Shown piece by piece: positions 49,816-58,905 of a DNA stretch of 59,655 nt (positions within the stretch are counted from its first letter, which is position 1; each line of letters starts with the position of its first letter). A model generated the notes under the pieces. That model searched no databases. It had not been told where the DNA came from and saw only the letters and a list, made by a program, of their open reading frames with translations. Origin of the DNA: a virus; the IMG/VR virus record IMGVR_UViG_3300011113_000105, positions 1 to 59,655 of that record; one strand, given 5' to 3'. Both the position numbers and the translations under genes were made by a program.

Positions 49816-50050
49816 TGCGCTGCTCCTTCATGTAGGCGTCCAACTTACCTTCCAACCGATCAAGCCGCGCAATCACGCGGTTCATGTCGTCGTGCACGTC
49901 TGACTTGGTCACGTACTCCTTGGCAATCTCTTCCCGCGTGCGATTGAGCAGGATTTGAATGCGCTGCACTTCCTCTGCATGGCTCTTGATCACCCAGAGG
50001 ATGATCGCCGAGAGGAAAGACAGGATGACGTTCCATATCAGCAGTTCCAT
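49802..50050 (-). CDS. N-anchored coiled-coil protein, 82 residues
   Basis: One membrane helix at about residues 4-22 is followed by a charged coiled-coil to the end. It is similar in plan to the 37,047 gene but different in sequence. Such proteins occur in head gene regions of aquatic phages. Its role is unknown. Confidence 0.7.
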   Translation of the reverse strand: MELLIWNVILSFLSAIILWVIKSHAEEVQRIQILLNRTREEIAKEYVTKSDVHDDMNRVIARLDRLEGKLDAYMKEQRSALS

Positions 50051-50307
50051 GCCCGCAAACTCTTATTGATACGGCTGTTGGGATCGTTCTTCGTCTTCTC
50101 GCTAGTCAGCTTGCTCTTCATCCCAGACATTCTGGCGCAGAAGGACTTGCGCCTTCCAGCGTCTTTCTCCGTCTTCGGATTCGGAGCGGGAGGCTTGAGG
50201 CCCGGCTTCCCAGGATTCGCGCGGTTGTAGGAGGCGCGCCCTTTGGCGTTCAAGCCGCCCTTCGGGTTCTTGCCTTCCTTGCGCTGCCATGCTTCTGACT
50301 TAGCCAT
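50038..50307 (-). CDS. DUF6321-type basic protein
   Basis: The 89-residue basic protein has AWQRKEGKNPKGGLNAKGRA, SYNRANPGK and GRRKSFCARMSGM, the signature of DUF6321 small phage proteins, which occur near head genes. The function is unknown. It overlaps both neighbours by a few bases. Confidence 0.8.
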   Translation of the reverse strand: MAKSEAWQRKEGKNPKGGLNAKGRASYNRANPGKPGLKPPAPNPKTEKDAGRRKSFCARMSGMKSKLTSEKTKNDPNSRINKSLRAWNC

Positions 50308-50587
50308 AAAAGAGGGTCACGGCAGCAGCACTGCCCGTGTCGCAGAAGACGCCGTTCTCGGCCAAGATGCCTTCGCCGGGGATCACCACCGTGTGGCAAC
50401 CGTTGGCGTTGGCGCCCACCTTCAACAACACCGTGCCAGAAGCAGCCGATGCGTTGTCGTAGAAGATCACCGGATCAGTGCCTGCTGAAGACACAGCGAC
50501 ATACGCGCCTTTGATGCGCGTACGGTACGTGACCATAGCCGCATCACTCGTAATGAACGCGGCTTTTACGTCGTATTGCATCGCCAT
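50300..50587 (-). CDS. small virion-type protein, 95 residues
   Basis: This strand-rich protein has GTDPVIFYDNASAASGTVLL and a CHTVVIPGEGILAENG segment, typical of small phage head or tail surface proteins. GGAG stands before the ATG at 50,587. Its exact role is unknown. Confidence 0.68.
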   Translation of the reverse strand: MAMQYDVKAAFITSDAAMVTYRTRIKGAYVAVSSAGTDPVIFYDNASAASGTVLLKVGANANGCHTVVIPGEGILAENGVFCDTGSAAAVTLFYG

Positions 50588-50599
50588 GATGCGCTCCTA

Positions 50600-51019
50600 T
50601 TAGGCCGTACGAGTGAACGTGTAGGCAGTGGCGCTGGAGAACATCAGGGTGAAACGGGCGATACCCGTGGCACCGGAAGCAATGGTCAGATCACCGAAGG
50701 AACCAGCGGTGTCCACGGCGGCGCTAGACAGCACGGCGTTCGTGTTGACTGCCACCGTCACCGTGCTCGCGCCTGCGGTGTTGTCGATGAACAAGTCCAG
50801 CACGGTACCGCGAGATGCACCCAGGAAAGTACCAAGAGCGGTGCCGGTAGGCAACGTGATGGTGGTCGGGGCAGCCGAAGTAGAGGTGATGTACCCGTCA
50901 GCAACCTGAGCCGCAGTAGCAGTAGCGTCCGAGTTGATGGCGTTAGCGGAAGTGGGTTGGTGACCCTGGATGAAGCCGTTTTGCGAAACAACCGGCCCAT
51001 TAAAGGTAGTGCGTGCCAT
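50600..51019 (-). CDS. virion-type protein, 139 residues (possible head decoration)
   Basis: The protein is Thr/Ala-rich and beta-rich, beginning ARTTFNGPVVSQNGFI. It is the first gene after the capsid terminator, with GGAG before the ATG. Its position beside the capsid gene and its composition fit a decoration or minor head protein, but it is not certain. Confidence 0.68.
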   Translation of the reverse strand: MARTTFNGPVVSQNGFIQGHQPTSANAINSDATATAAQVADGYITSTSAAPTTITLPTGTALGTFLGASRGTVLDLFIDNTAGASTVTVAVNTNAVLSSAAVDTAGSFGDLTIASGATGIARFTLMFSSATAYTFTRTA

Positions 51020-51130
51020 TGAAGGCTCCTCAATTGCGCTTACTGTCTGTGAGGTCAGTCCGCCAAGCCGGTCAGTAAGCAGTGGGAAGTCTTGGACTTA
51101 CCGAGTTTATACACCCGCCAAAGAAAAAAG
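51020..51130. other. intergenic gap between capsid and next gene
   Basis: There is no gene in this stretch. On the minus strand it carries a GTATAAA box (about 51,108-51,114) that could be a weak -10, and several short TCAGTC-like words. A promoter here would restart transcription after the terminator at 51,131, but no good -35 is visible. Confidence 0.35.
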
Positions 51131-51154
51131 AAAAGGGGGCCGAAGCCCCCTTTT
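51131..51154 (-). terminator. strong terminator after major capsid gene
   Basis: AAAAGGGGGC, loop CGAA, GCCCCCTTTT gives a perfect ten-pair stem with A and T runs on both sides, so it works in either direction. On the minus strand it begins 13 bases after the capsid stop. It should protect high-level capsid mRNA and reduce expression of downstream genes. Confidence 0.9.
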
Positions 51155-51166
51155 CTGCTCAGTAGA

Positions 51167-52078
51167 TCAGGACGAACCCGAAGAACCGAACATTCCCAGC
51201 GGATCAGACCAGCCGAACGAATAACGCTCGCGGGCCTTGTAACGCACGTTACCGGTGTCGAAGTCGCCGTCCATGCTGTTTTGCAGCGGGGTGCGGACGA
51301 AATGCTTCATACCGTTAGGCACGTCCGTGGTCAGGAACCACGCATTGCTGTCGGTCAAGAAGTGGTTAACGGTGTAACCCTCGGGGATTGCACCCATCTG
51401 CTTGATAGCGTTGATGTCGTTATCAGCAGTTGCCACACGCAGTTCGGTGTCCAGCAGACGCTTGGCAACGAACATCAGTGCGGGCGGGATCACCAGCTTC
51501 TTGGGCTTGGCAGCGATCAGCAAGCCACGCTCATCCGTCCAGGCAGCGATCTGAATAACGGCGGCTTCCAGAGAAGTTTCGTTCAGGTCAACCTGCACAG
51601 CGGGCGTGTTGCTGTTGGTGCCACCGCTGACCAGGGGGTGGTCAGTAGCGAACAGGGCCTTGCCGTCGCCACCGGGGTAGCTGGCAGAGAAGCCGTTGTT
51701 CAGCACCGCAGCAGCCTTAACCTGCTTGGTGTAGGCCATTGCACGGGCCAGCGCCTTGGTGTAACGAGCAGACAGGCTGTCGTACAGGTTGTCTTCGATC
51801 GCCTCTTCGGTGATCGAGAAACCCAAAGCGATGGTTTCGTGCGTATAGCGGGTGCTCCAAGCCTCCTGCGCATTGTCATAAGCAATGGCAGAGCCTTCGT
51901 TCTTCACCGGAGCGGCGGAGAAGCCAGACAGCTTGGTTTCCTCTTCAAACGAACGCTCAGAAGTCTCGGTTTCGTAGACTTCCTTGTGCTCTTCGCCGTA
52001 GCGAGCGTACTCCAGACCGAACAGGGCGTTCAGGCCGGGGAGCAGCTCTTTCAGCAGTTGTGCGCGTGAAATAGCCAT
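51167..52078 (-). CDS. major capsid protein, Mu gpT-like
   Basis: The 303-residue protein begins AISRAQLLKELLPGLNALFG and contains ALFATDHPLVSGGTNSN and NHFLTDSNAWFLTTDVPNGM, the pattern of Mu gpT-type major head subunits. It is followed by a strong terminator, preceded by scaffold and a second head protein, and has AAGGAG before the ATG. It should form the HK97-type shell. Confidence 0.88.
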   Translation of the reverse strand: MAISRAQLLKELLPGLNALFGLEYARYGEEHKEVYETETSERSFEEETKLSGFSAAPVKNEGSAIAYDNAQEAWSTRYTHETIALGFSITEEAIEDNLYDSLSARYTKALARAMAYTKQVKAAAVLNNGFSASYPGGDGKALFATDHPLVSGGTNSNTPAVQVDLNETSLEAAVIQIAAWTDERGLLIAAKPKKLVIPPALMFVAKRLLDTELRVATADNDINAIKQMGAIPEGYTVNHFLTDSNAWFLTTDVPNGMKHFVRTPLQNSMDGDFDTGNVRYKARERYSFGWSDPLGMFGSSGSS

Positions 52079-52096
52079 TTTGTATTACTCCTTCGG

Positions 52097-52801
52097 TCAG
52101 ACGCCAGTGGCGTTCAAGTACTGATGACCGCCGGTCACAACGCTAGCCGTCGTGGTGGTGATGCCACCGCTGGACGTAGACGTGGACACAACGTACGGCG
52201 CATTGAACTTGACGATCAGTTCGCAGAAATTGCCAGACGAGTTGGCAGTGTCAGGAACCACGTCAATGATACGGATAGGCAGCGAAGCGGTGTTCGTGTT
52301 GCCATCCGTGTACACGCCGATAGCGGAGTCACCGGTAACGGCAGAGCCCGTGTTTTGCACGAGTTCAGCGTTGGTGCCAATAACAGTGCGACCCAGGAAA
52401 GCCGGGGTCAGACCGTTACCGTCTTCGGTGTTGCCAGCAACCAGAACAACCTTGAACAGTTGGTCAGGATCGTCAGCCACGAAAGCCAGAATGGTCGTTC
52501 CATTCTTGACGGCCAAACTCGCAGGGTAGTACTGCGAGAAGGTCAGTTGCCCAGTGGTTGCACTGGTGTACTGGCAGCCCAAGAACACGCCGCAAGGCGT
52601 GGCCGTAGCTTGGCCAGTATCCTTTTCAATGGTGCCACCAGCAACAAGCTTGACAACGTCGCCATAGAAAATGCTGGTGCCGTAGCCGGTACCAGACGTA
52701 TTTGCAATGACGAGTTGACGAGTTGCTCCGGCGAACACCTGCCCGCCGATCAGATTGATCGGCTTCAAGCCATAAGGCTTGTCAACGGTCGGGTAAGCCA
52801 T
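52097..52801 (-). CDS. capsid-associated head protein
   Basis: The 234-residue protein starts AYPTVDKPYGLKPINLIGGQ and is beta-rich with GDVVKLVAGGTIEK. It is a companion of Mu gpT-like capsids in aquatic phages and is probably a head decoration or vertex component. AGGAG lies before the ATG. A C-terminal Ser/Thr-rich stretch (STSSGGITTTTASV) is flexible. Confidence 0.75.
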   Translation of the reverse strand: MAYPTVDKPYGLKPINLIGGQVFAGATRQLVIANTSGTGYGTSIFYGDVVKLVAGGTIEKDTGQATATPCGVFLGCQYTSATTGQLTFSQYYPASLAVKNGTTILAFVADDPDQLFKVVLVAGNTEDGNGLTPAFLGRTVIGTNAELVQNTGSAVTGDSAIGVYTDGNTNTASLPIRIIDVVPDTANSSGNFCELIVKFNAPYVVSTSTSSGGITTTTASVVTGGHQYLNATGV

Positions 52802-52816
52802 GAAAGACTCCTAGAT

Positions 52817-53278
52817 TTAAGAACCAGAACCGAAAGTAACCTTCGATTTCTTCTCAGAGAAAAGAGGCATGCGAGGGTCACTGTCGCGCATGAAATTGTT
52901 GTCCACCGATTCCACTTGAGCCTTGTTTTGGCTCTCGTAGTACTTGGAGCGTTGCTCCATGAACTCCTTCGGAATACGGCAAAGCAACAGTCCGCCTATC
53001 TCGATGCTGCCCTTAAAGCGGCCTTCGGTAGACGCGTGCATCATGAGTTCGGGATAGTCCTCTGCCTTGCAGGGTTCGTATCCTTCACGAAGTTTTGAAG
53101 AGATGTTGCTGGGATCAGCCGCGCCCATCGTGGAAGTACGCACCCAGCGGTGCGACCAACCCGGACGCTCGTCAGGGGTCGGCAGAGTCTCAGGAGCCCG
53201 CCATGCGGTAGGACGCATCGTCGTTTGACGTGCTTCCAACTCACGAGAAAGCCGATTTTGAGCCTTGACCTGTTCCAT
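52817..53278 (-). CDS. head-region protein, 153 residues
   Basis: This is a charged soluble protein with a Trp/Pro-rich N-terminal part (TAWRAPETLPTPDERPGW) and a helical middle (IPKEFMEQRSKYYESQ). It recurs in aquatic phages between scaffold and capsid genes. The function is unknown. The start overlaps the scaffold stop. Confidence 0.7.
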   Translation of the reverse strand: MEQVKAQNRLSRELEARQTTMRPTAWRAPETLPTPDERPGWSHRWVRTSTMGAADPSNISSKLREGYEPCKAEDYPELMMHASTEGRFKGSIEIGGLLLCRIPKEFMEQRSKYYESQNKAQVESVDNNFMRDSDPRMPLFSEKKSKVTFGSGS

Positions 53279-54282
53279 TATTCACCTCTCTTCAATTGAG
53301 CAACCTGTTTCGCGTACAACTCTAAAGGGACCCCAAGACGCTTTGCGATAGCTGCCTCGGATGCCTTCAGCCTGATACGGTTAGGCGGGGTACTGCGAGT
53401 AGCCGGAGCCACCACAGTGGTTTGTTTTGCACGGCGAGTAGTTTCTACTTCGTCCGGTTTTGAAGCCGTTTTAGAAGAAGCTTCATCTTCATCTTTGCTC
53501 CCGAAATGCTCGGGGAATCGTTTCCGCATGGTACGGTCAATCGTTCGGAAATAATCTTCCGTACCAATGTAGTCTGGACCATATTCGCGTTGAAGTTTCC
53601 TGTCAAGCCCCATCGCGGCGCTTGTCATTTCTTCATCTTTTCCGAACCAGTCGTTGTTCTCCGCGAGCCAATCCTGAGTACGTTCACTCAGTTTGGGGGC
53701 TGCTGGAGCGGGGGCCTGGGGAGCAACTTTGGGCTCTTGTACTTCAACAGGCCGCATCCTCTGGGCCTGCTCCATCTGATATGTCGCTTTGGCGATTTCT
53801 TTCTGCGCCGCGATCATGGCGTCTGCGTCAGCAGACTCGTACGCCTTGCGGTACTTTTCCTCCGCTGCGGACAAAGTCGCTTCAGCAACCGTCTTGGATT
53901 GTTCAATATAGGCTTGGCTGCCGTTGGCCAACTGCTCTTGGAGTTTCTTGTTCTCCTCGTAAACCTGACGAGCAAAAGCTTCAGCCGCCTCACGCTCGCG
54001 GATTGCCTCTTCCTTGGCACGCCGCTCGTCGTGGTATCCACGGGTGAACTTTTTGATCCGTTTTTGGACTTTTTCGTCGTAGGACGCTAGCTCTTCGTCA
54101 GTAACTTCGTCTACGGGCTGGGCCATCGGGGCTCGACCACGGTCTTGCTCGGGGGTATCGTCCTCGATTTCGACCTCAAAATCATCAGCAGCGGCGGCTT
54201 TTTGCCCCTGCTTTTCGGCTTCTTTGGCTTCCTTTTCGTCAGGAAACTCAAAGTCTTCGCCCTTGTATTCCGTTGTTGCCAT
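53278..54282 (-). CDS. scaffold protein
   Basis: The 334-residue protein is highly charged and helical with long Glu/Lys/Ala coiled-coils (about 65-190) and a Pro/Ala linker (APQAPAPAAPKL), followed by a helical C-terminal binding part. There is no catalytic motif. Position between co-chaperonin and capsid genes and composition are typical of phage head scaffolds. Confidence 0.82.
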   Translation of the reverse strand: MATTEYKGEDFEFPDEKEAKEAEKQGQKAAAADDFEVEIEDDTPEQDRGRAPMAQPVDEVTDEELASYDEKVQKRIKKFTRGYHDERRAKEEAIREREAAEAFARQVYEENKKLQEQLANGSQAYIEQSKTVAEATLSAAEEKYRKAYESADADAMIAAQKEIAKATYQMEQAQRMRPVEVQEPKVAPQAPAPAAPKLSERTQDWLAENNDWFGKDEEMTSAAMGLDRKLQREYGPDYIGTEDYFRTIDRTMRKRFPEHFGSKDEDEASSKTASKPDEVETTRRAKQTTVVAPATRSTPPNRIRLKASEAAIAKRLGVPLELYAKQVAQLKRGE

Positions 54283-54291
54283 GTCTGCTCC

Positions 54292-54699
54292 TTATGCAGC
54301 GCGAGTGATACCGCGCGGGTCTTCAACAACAGCCTCGACCGAATCATCGTTGATGATGCGGAACTCGCGGCCATGAATCTTCAGGCGAGTGCCTGAATTG
54401 GGTCGGACGATAACGAAGTCACCGACCTTGCACGACGGTCCACTGGGGAACCGGGTCTTGTCTGCGTAGGCGTCAGGGCCAATCTTGACCACGAACAGAA
54501 CAGGAGTGAGTACTTCCTCATAGTGCATGGTCTTGGAATCCTTGATGAGTCCGACCTCACTGTCTTGATACTCTTCCATCGCCTCTGGGACAACGCACAG
54601 AAGGTGATAGGTCTTGGGTTCAGGCAACTGCTTGGCTTTCTGTTCAGAAGCCTTGTTCAGCAGCGGCGCGAGGTCAATAGCACCCGCAAAATCAGTCAT
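54292..54699 (-). CDS. GroES-like co-chaperonin
   Basis: The 135-residue protein has a beta-barrel GroES-like pattern. A strand with TPVLFVVKIGPDAY leads to a lysine-containing mobile-loop-like part (ADKTRFPSGPSC), KVGDFVIVRPNSGTRLK, then EFRIINDDSVEAVVEDPRG, which corresponds to the GroES end. Phages use such co-chaperonins with host GroEL to fold the capsid protein. It lies between portal and scaffold. The ATG at 54,699 has GGAG 8 bases before; ATG at 54,705 is too close. Confidence 0.78.
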   Translation of the reverse strand: MTDFAGAIDLAPLLNKASEQKAKQLPEPKTYHLLCVVPEAMEEYQDSEVGLIKDSKTMHYEEVLTPVLFVVKIGPDAYADKTRFPSGPSCKVGDFVIVRPNSGTRLKIHGREFRIINDDSVEAVVEDPRGITRAA

Positions 54700-54889
54700 C
54701 AGCATGCTCCATTCGTTGCACGAGGTCGTTAATGATGGCTTCTGCGAGGCTCAGACCCCGGATGATCCCGCAGACGTTTCGGTACTCGTCAAAGTTGATG
54801 GCCCGACCCGCGCCCAGAAAGGCGATGTTGTCGGCCCTCAACTTGTCGATCTCTTTGGCCACATGGGCCAGAACTTTTAGGTCATTCAA
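54692..54889 (-). CDS. small helical protein, 65 residues
   Basis: The start is TTG at 54,889, overlapping the portal stop (TTGA), with AAGGA before it. The product is helical with a VQRMEHADD end and a LSLAEAIINDLVQ helix. A small gene of this kind often lies after the portal in aquatic phages. Its role is unknown. Confidence 0.65.
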   Translation of the reverse strand: MNDLKVLAHVAKEIDKLRADNIAFLGAGRAINFDEYRNVCGIIRGLSLAEAIINDLVQRMEHADD

Positions 54890-57381
54890 CTCTTGTCCTT
54901 CTTAGAGGTTTGTCTTTGCGCAGCGGCCATCTGCATGGCCATCTGCGCCCGGTGTTTGGCGATGTCAGCGCCAATCTTTGTGCCATCAACAAGCTGCTGC
55001 TTCTGCAATTTGTCCTTTGCAGCGGCTGCGGTAGCCGCGACTTGCATGGCAGCGATCTCCTTTTGAGCCGCGATCCGGGCCTTCTCAATTTCGAGTTGGT
55101 CGGCTTTTGCAGCGGCTTCAATCTGCTGTTTCTGCGCCTTGAGTTGAAGGTCTTGTTGCTTGAGTTGAAGTTCCTGCATCTGCATCTGGACGATCGGGTC
55201 CTGCATCTGCTGTTGAGCAGCGGCGGCTGCGGCCTGCTGCTGGTTCTGCTGGGTGATGGCCATTGACGCCTGAGCCACCATGACAGCGATCTGGTCGGCG
55301 ATCTCCGGGGCCACCTTCTTGGTCTGCTCCTCGTTGGGCAGGATCATCCCCGTGGCCATCTCGACCTGCTTGCGATACTCGAAGCCCATGTGCTCGTTGA
55401 TGTGAGCCATCGTCGCAGCCACGATCATCTGCGCCTGCGGGTTCATCTGCATCAACTGTTGAATCTTCGGGTTCTGGAGCATGGCCATGTGCGTGGCAAT
55501 ATGCGCCTCGTGGTTCTGCTCCATGAACGCCTTGACCGGCTTCATCGTCAGCAAGTCCTGGTTCTCCGTGACGGGGTCCTTCGGAGTCAGGTCGTCCTCG
55601 ATCGGCACCAGCTTCTGAGCGTTCTTGATCCCAAGCACGTCCAACATCTGACGGTTGAGCAACGCCATGTTGAACAACTGCGGCGACGCCTGAGCCAACT
55701 GGAACGCAGCCTGATACTGCACGATCTTCTGTGCCATCGTGGCAGCGTTGGGGTCGCTGACCGGGATCACATCCGTGCTGTCGTAGTCACCTCGCCGGGC
55801 CATCCGCGAGCCTTCCTCCGGCTCGTAGGAATACTCCTCGGGCGTGTAGTCAGCGATGATGTTCTTGAGCAGACGCAACTCCTGCTTCATCGCATAGTGC
55901 AGTCGAGCTTGAACTGCGCTCATCACCTTCAGCGTGCGCTCAAGGATGGCCAGGGTGGTGCCCACCGGAGCTTGTGCTCCCATGTCGCTGACCTTGATGT
56001 CACCTGCCGAGGCAAACGCGCGGCCTTCCTGCACGATGTTCTGGAACAGAGCAAACAGAACTTGGCTCGGCTCCTTGTATGGCAGGGGCAGGATGTTGTC
56101 GCGGATCGAGCCAGACGGCACGTCTACATCACGGAACTCGCCGGGGGCGATCGGGGTGTCATCTCCCTTGACCCGCAAGCCGCGTGACTTCAAGCCACCG
56201 GGCAGGTTGGACAGCGTGCCAGCATCGACCAACTGACGGATCAGCATCGTGGCCGACTTGGCATATCCACCGATCAGGTGGATCAGCCCGTAGCCATAGA
56301 AGCCAAAGCCAGGGATGTACTGATAGTGGACGAAGTGTTCGCGCTTGAGTTTGAGCTTGTCGTCCTCGTACCAATTGCGACGGATGGCCAGGACGGTGCG
56401 GGTGGCCTTCTCTACGGTAACGACGTACGGTAGTGCAATCCCGGTGGGGTTGCCGTCCTTGTCTGTGTCCTCGTAGCCCTTCAAGTCCAGAACGACAGAC
56501 ATCTCCAGCAGCCGGTAGCGGTCGTCCTGCATGGCCGTCATGCCCTGCTCTTCGGCCTTCTGCTTCTCAATGTCGTCCAACTCACGTGAGGGCTCGCCCA
56601 GTTCTACTTCGCGGTAGAACCCAGCGGCCTGGAGTTTGGCGATCTCGTTCTTGGTCTTACGCATGACGTGCGTCACGCGCTCCGCACGCTCCAAATTGGC
56701 TGCACCGTAGGGCACCACGATGTCCTCAGCGGGGATGAACATCGCCACCTGACGGCCCAGACTCGGGTCGTAATAGACCTTCTTGAACGCTGAACCCGAA
56801 ATGGGCAGGTTCCACAGCAGCTTCTCGTGCTCAGGACGATACTCCTGCATCACGTCCGTCAACTGATAGTTCATGTCCTCCTGGACACGCTGTGCTGCGT
56901 CCTGCTTCTCCGGGGTGTCCTTGCCCAAGATTTTGGTCTTGACAGGCCCAGCAGCCGGAAAAGTCTCCATGATTGCCTCTGACTGGAACCTCACGACAGA
57001 CTCCGTCAGCATCGGGTGGAACACACCACACGCACCCTGCCACGGCTCTGTACGTTCCTCGTACTTCAGGCCAAGGAGCTTCAAGCCATCGACGTAGGTC
57101 TGAATCCATTCTTTGCGATCTCCTTGGTCCTTGGTGAAATCGTCCACCAGATCGTTGCCCAGACTCTGGAGCACGTTGTCGTCGATGAACTCGGCGAGGT
57201 TGGCATCAAAGTCCTCAGACGTCTTGGGCTCGGGACGCAGTTCAATCTCAATGTCACCCATGCCGATGCTGACCGACTCAGGGTCTTCAATCTCAATCTC
57301 GATGGGCTCCATCTCTGCTGCCATCGCGTCTAGGCCCAGGGGCGCGCCGTACAGAGCCTTGTCAATTCCGCTTGTTGCCAT
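54886..57381 (-). CDS. portal protein, P22-like
   Basis: The 831-residue protein has an acidic N-terminus and then LKYEERTEPWQGACGVFHPML and ETFPAAGPVK. Later come LWNLPISGSAFKKVYYD, HFVHYQYIPGFGFYGYGLIH and a Gln/Ala-rich helical C-terminal barrel (about 720-815) as in P22-type portals. It forms the DNA gate at one vertex. The ATG at 57,381 is preferred to TTG at 57,387. It follows the terminase by 9 bases. Confidence 0.88.
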   Translation of the reverse strand: MATSGIDKALYGAPLGLDAMAAEMEPIEIEIEDPESVSIGMGDIEIELRPEPKTSEDFDANLAEFIDDNVLQSLGNDLVDDFTKDQGDRKEWIQTYVDGLKLLGLKYEERTEPWQGACGVFHPMLTESVVRFQSEAIMETFPAAGPVKTKILGKDTPEKQDAAQRVQEDMNYQLTDVMQEYRPEHEKLLWNLPISGSAFKKVYYDPSLGRQVAMFIPAEDIVVPYGAANLERAERVTHVMRKTKNEIAKLQAAGFYREVELGEPSRELDDIEKQKAEEQGMTAMQDDRYRLLEMSVVLDLKGYEDTDKDGNPTGIALPYVVTVEKATRTVLAIRRNWYEDDKLKLKREHFVHYQYIPGFGFYGYGLIHLIGGYAKSATMLIRQLVDAGTLSNLPGGLKSRGLRVKGDDTPIAPGEFRDVDVPSGSIRDNILPLPYKEPSQVLFALFQNIVQEGRAFASAGDIKVSDMGAQAPVGTTLAILERTLKVMSAVQARLHYAMKQELRLLKNIIADYTPEEYSYEPEEGSRMARRGDYDSTDVIPVSDPNAATMAQKIVQYQAAFQLAQASPQLFNMALLNRQMLDVLGIKNAQKLVPIEDDLTPKDPVTENQDLLTMKPVKAFMEQNHEAHIATHMAMLQNPKIQQLMQMNPQAQMIVAATMAHINEHMGFEYRKQVEMATGMILPNEEQTKKVAPEIADQIAVMVAQASMAITQQNQQQAAAAAAQQQMQDPIVQMQMQELQLKQQDLQLKAQKQQIEAAAKADQLEIEKARIAAQKEIAAMQVAATAAAAKDKLQKQQLVDGTKIGADIAKHRAQMAMQMAAAQRQTSKKDKS

Positions 57382-57390
57382 GATCAATCC

Positions 57391-58905
57391 TTACACCGTA
57401 TAAAACCGTTCTTTGCGTGGACTCATGAAGTACCGAATGTCGTCCTGCTCATCGCTGGGCAGGCGGATAAACCCACCCTGCCGGAAGCGCAGCAGTGCCA
57501 ACGTGGTCGAGTCCACAAGGTCGTCGTTTGTGCCGGATGGGAAGTCGTTGCACTCTTCAATAACTTCCTTGGCCCAGCGTCTATCGGGAGCCCATACTAT
57601 CCCACTACGAAACAAATCGGAAACCGCATTTACGCGGCTTATCTTGTCCTGGCCTCTGCCCGGCGTGAACTCGCCGATGGGCACACCCATGCGCCTGAAC
57701 TCCTGGTACAGCGCCGCACCGTTGGACTTCTTCTCCACCATGAACGCGTCAGGTTGCCAATCCTTGTACTCCTCCAGCACAAGCTGTTTGAGGTCAGGAA
57801 ACTCCATGCGCTTCTTGATGGCGTTCAGAAGAATGATGTTGTAGTTGCTTGTCTCTTCGTTGAAGAACACGCCCCACGTAGTCAGAGCGTTGTAGTCCGC
57901 GCGGTTGTTGGATTCCTGCGCGGCGTCCAGAGACATGATGGTGAACTCACAGGACGGTGGGTCGTCCTTGTCCCATATCTGCCACCACTCTCGCTTGATC
58001 AGCGCGCCTTCTTCCGAGACGGGGTTCTGCATGTACTGGGCCTGCCAGTACCGGGGGTCCATACCCGCCTTTTTGGCCAGCAGTTCTTCTAGGCTCCAGA
58101 ACTCGCTCCACAGCGGCTTTTCGTTCAGGATCGCGGGGAACTCAACGACTTCCCACTCGTCTACGCCTTCTTCGCGCCCCATCTGCGCAATGATCTGCCC
58201 CGTGAGGTCCAACTTGGACCAGCGTGTCATCACAACGATGATTGCACCGCCCGGCATAAGACGCTGAATAGGCCCAGACTGAAACCACTCCCAAGCAGGC
58301 AGAAAAACATCGGGTCGCCCCAGCTTAGCGTCTTGTTCAGAATGAGGATCGTCAATGATAAATAGGTCAGCACCGCGACCAGCAAGGGCACCACCCACGC
58401 CAATTGCGAAATACTCTCCATTGAAGTTCGTCCCCCAACGACTGGCTGATTTGCTGTCTGCTTGCAGTTCTACCTGCGGGAAGATGTCCTTGTACGAGTC
58501 AGAACTGACCAGATTTCGCACCCTACGGCCAAAGTTCACCGCCAGATCGGCAGTGTGCGAGGCCATGATGACCTTTTTGTGCGGATATTTACCCAAAAAC
58601 CACGCTGGCGCAAGATAGGAGATGAGTTCTGACTTGCCGTGGCGTGGCGCAATGTTCACAATCACGCGTTTTTTCTTCCCCGAGGCGATTTCCTCGAAGA
58701 TTCGGGCCAGTCTGCGGTGGTGTGGACCGACTTTGTACCCCGGATAGACGTGTTCTGCGAAGGAAAGTAAGGAATCGCGCCCCAAAATCTGCGCAGACTC
58801 GGCATCCCACGCCTTCAGAAGCTCCAAAGTCCGCTTTTTGTCCTCCAACGACATCGTTGGAAGCAAATTTTTCAGCGTTTGAATCTGTTCAGGCTTGATC
58901 CGCAT
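57391..58905 (-). CDS. terL: terminase large subunit
   Basis: The 504-residue DNA-packaging motor has Walker A APRHGKSE at 86-93, Walker B LFIIDDP with D175-D176, and a motif III-like VVMTRWS. The C-terminal nuclease has SLDAAQ with the first catalytic Asp, VEKKSNG in the middle and DDLVDSTTLAL with late Asp residues. The start MRIKPEQ at 58,905 overlaps the small-subunit stop by 17 bases. Confidence 0.92.
   Translation of the reverse strand: MRIKPEQIQTLKNLLPTMSLEDKKRTLELLKAWDAESAQILGRDSLLSFAEHVYPGYKVGPHHRRLARIFEEIASGKKKRVIVNIAPRHGKSELISYLAPAWFLGKYPHKKVIMASHTADLAVNFGRRVRNLVSSDSYKDIFPQVELQADSKSASRWGTNFNGEYFAIGVGGALAGRGADLFIIDDPHSEQDAKLGRPDVFLPAWEWFQSGPIQRLMPGGAIIVVMTRWSKLDLTGQIIAQMGREEGVDEWEVVEFPAILNEKPLWSEFWSLEELLAKKAGMDPRYWQAQYMQNPVSEEGALIKREWWQIWDKDDPPSCEFTIMSLDAAQESNNRADYNALTTWGVFFNEETSNYNIILLNAIKKRMEFPDLKQLVLEEYKDWQPDAFMVEKKSNGAALYQEFRRMGVPIGEFTPGRGQDKISRVNAVSDLFRSGIVWAPDRRWAKEVIEECNDFPSGTNDDLVDSTTLALLRFRQGGFIRLPSDEQDDIRYFMSPRKERFYTV

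Noticed and set aside
51092-53098. Two long + strand frames (325 and 324 residues) opposite the head genes
   Set aside because: They mirror the major capsid and head protein genes, which have clear family patterns on the minus strand.
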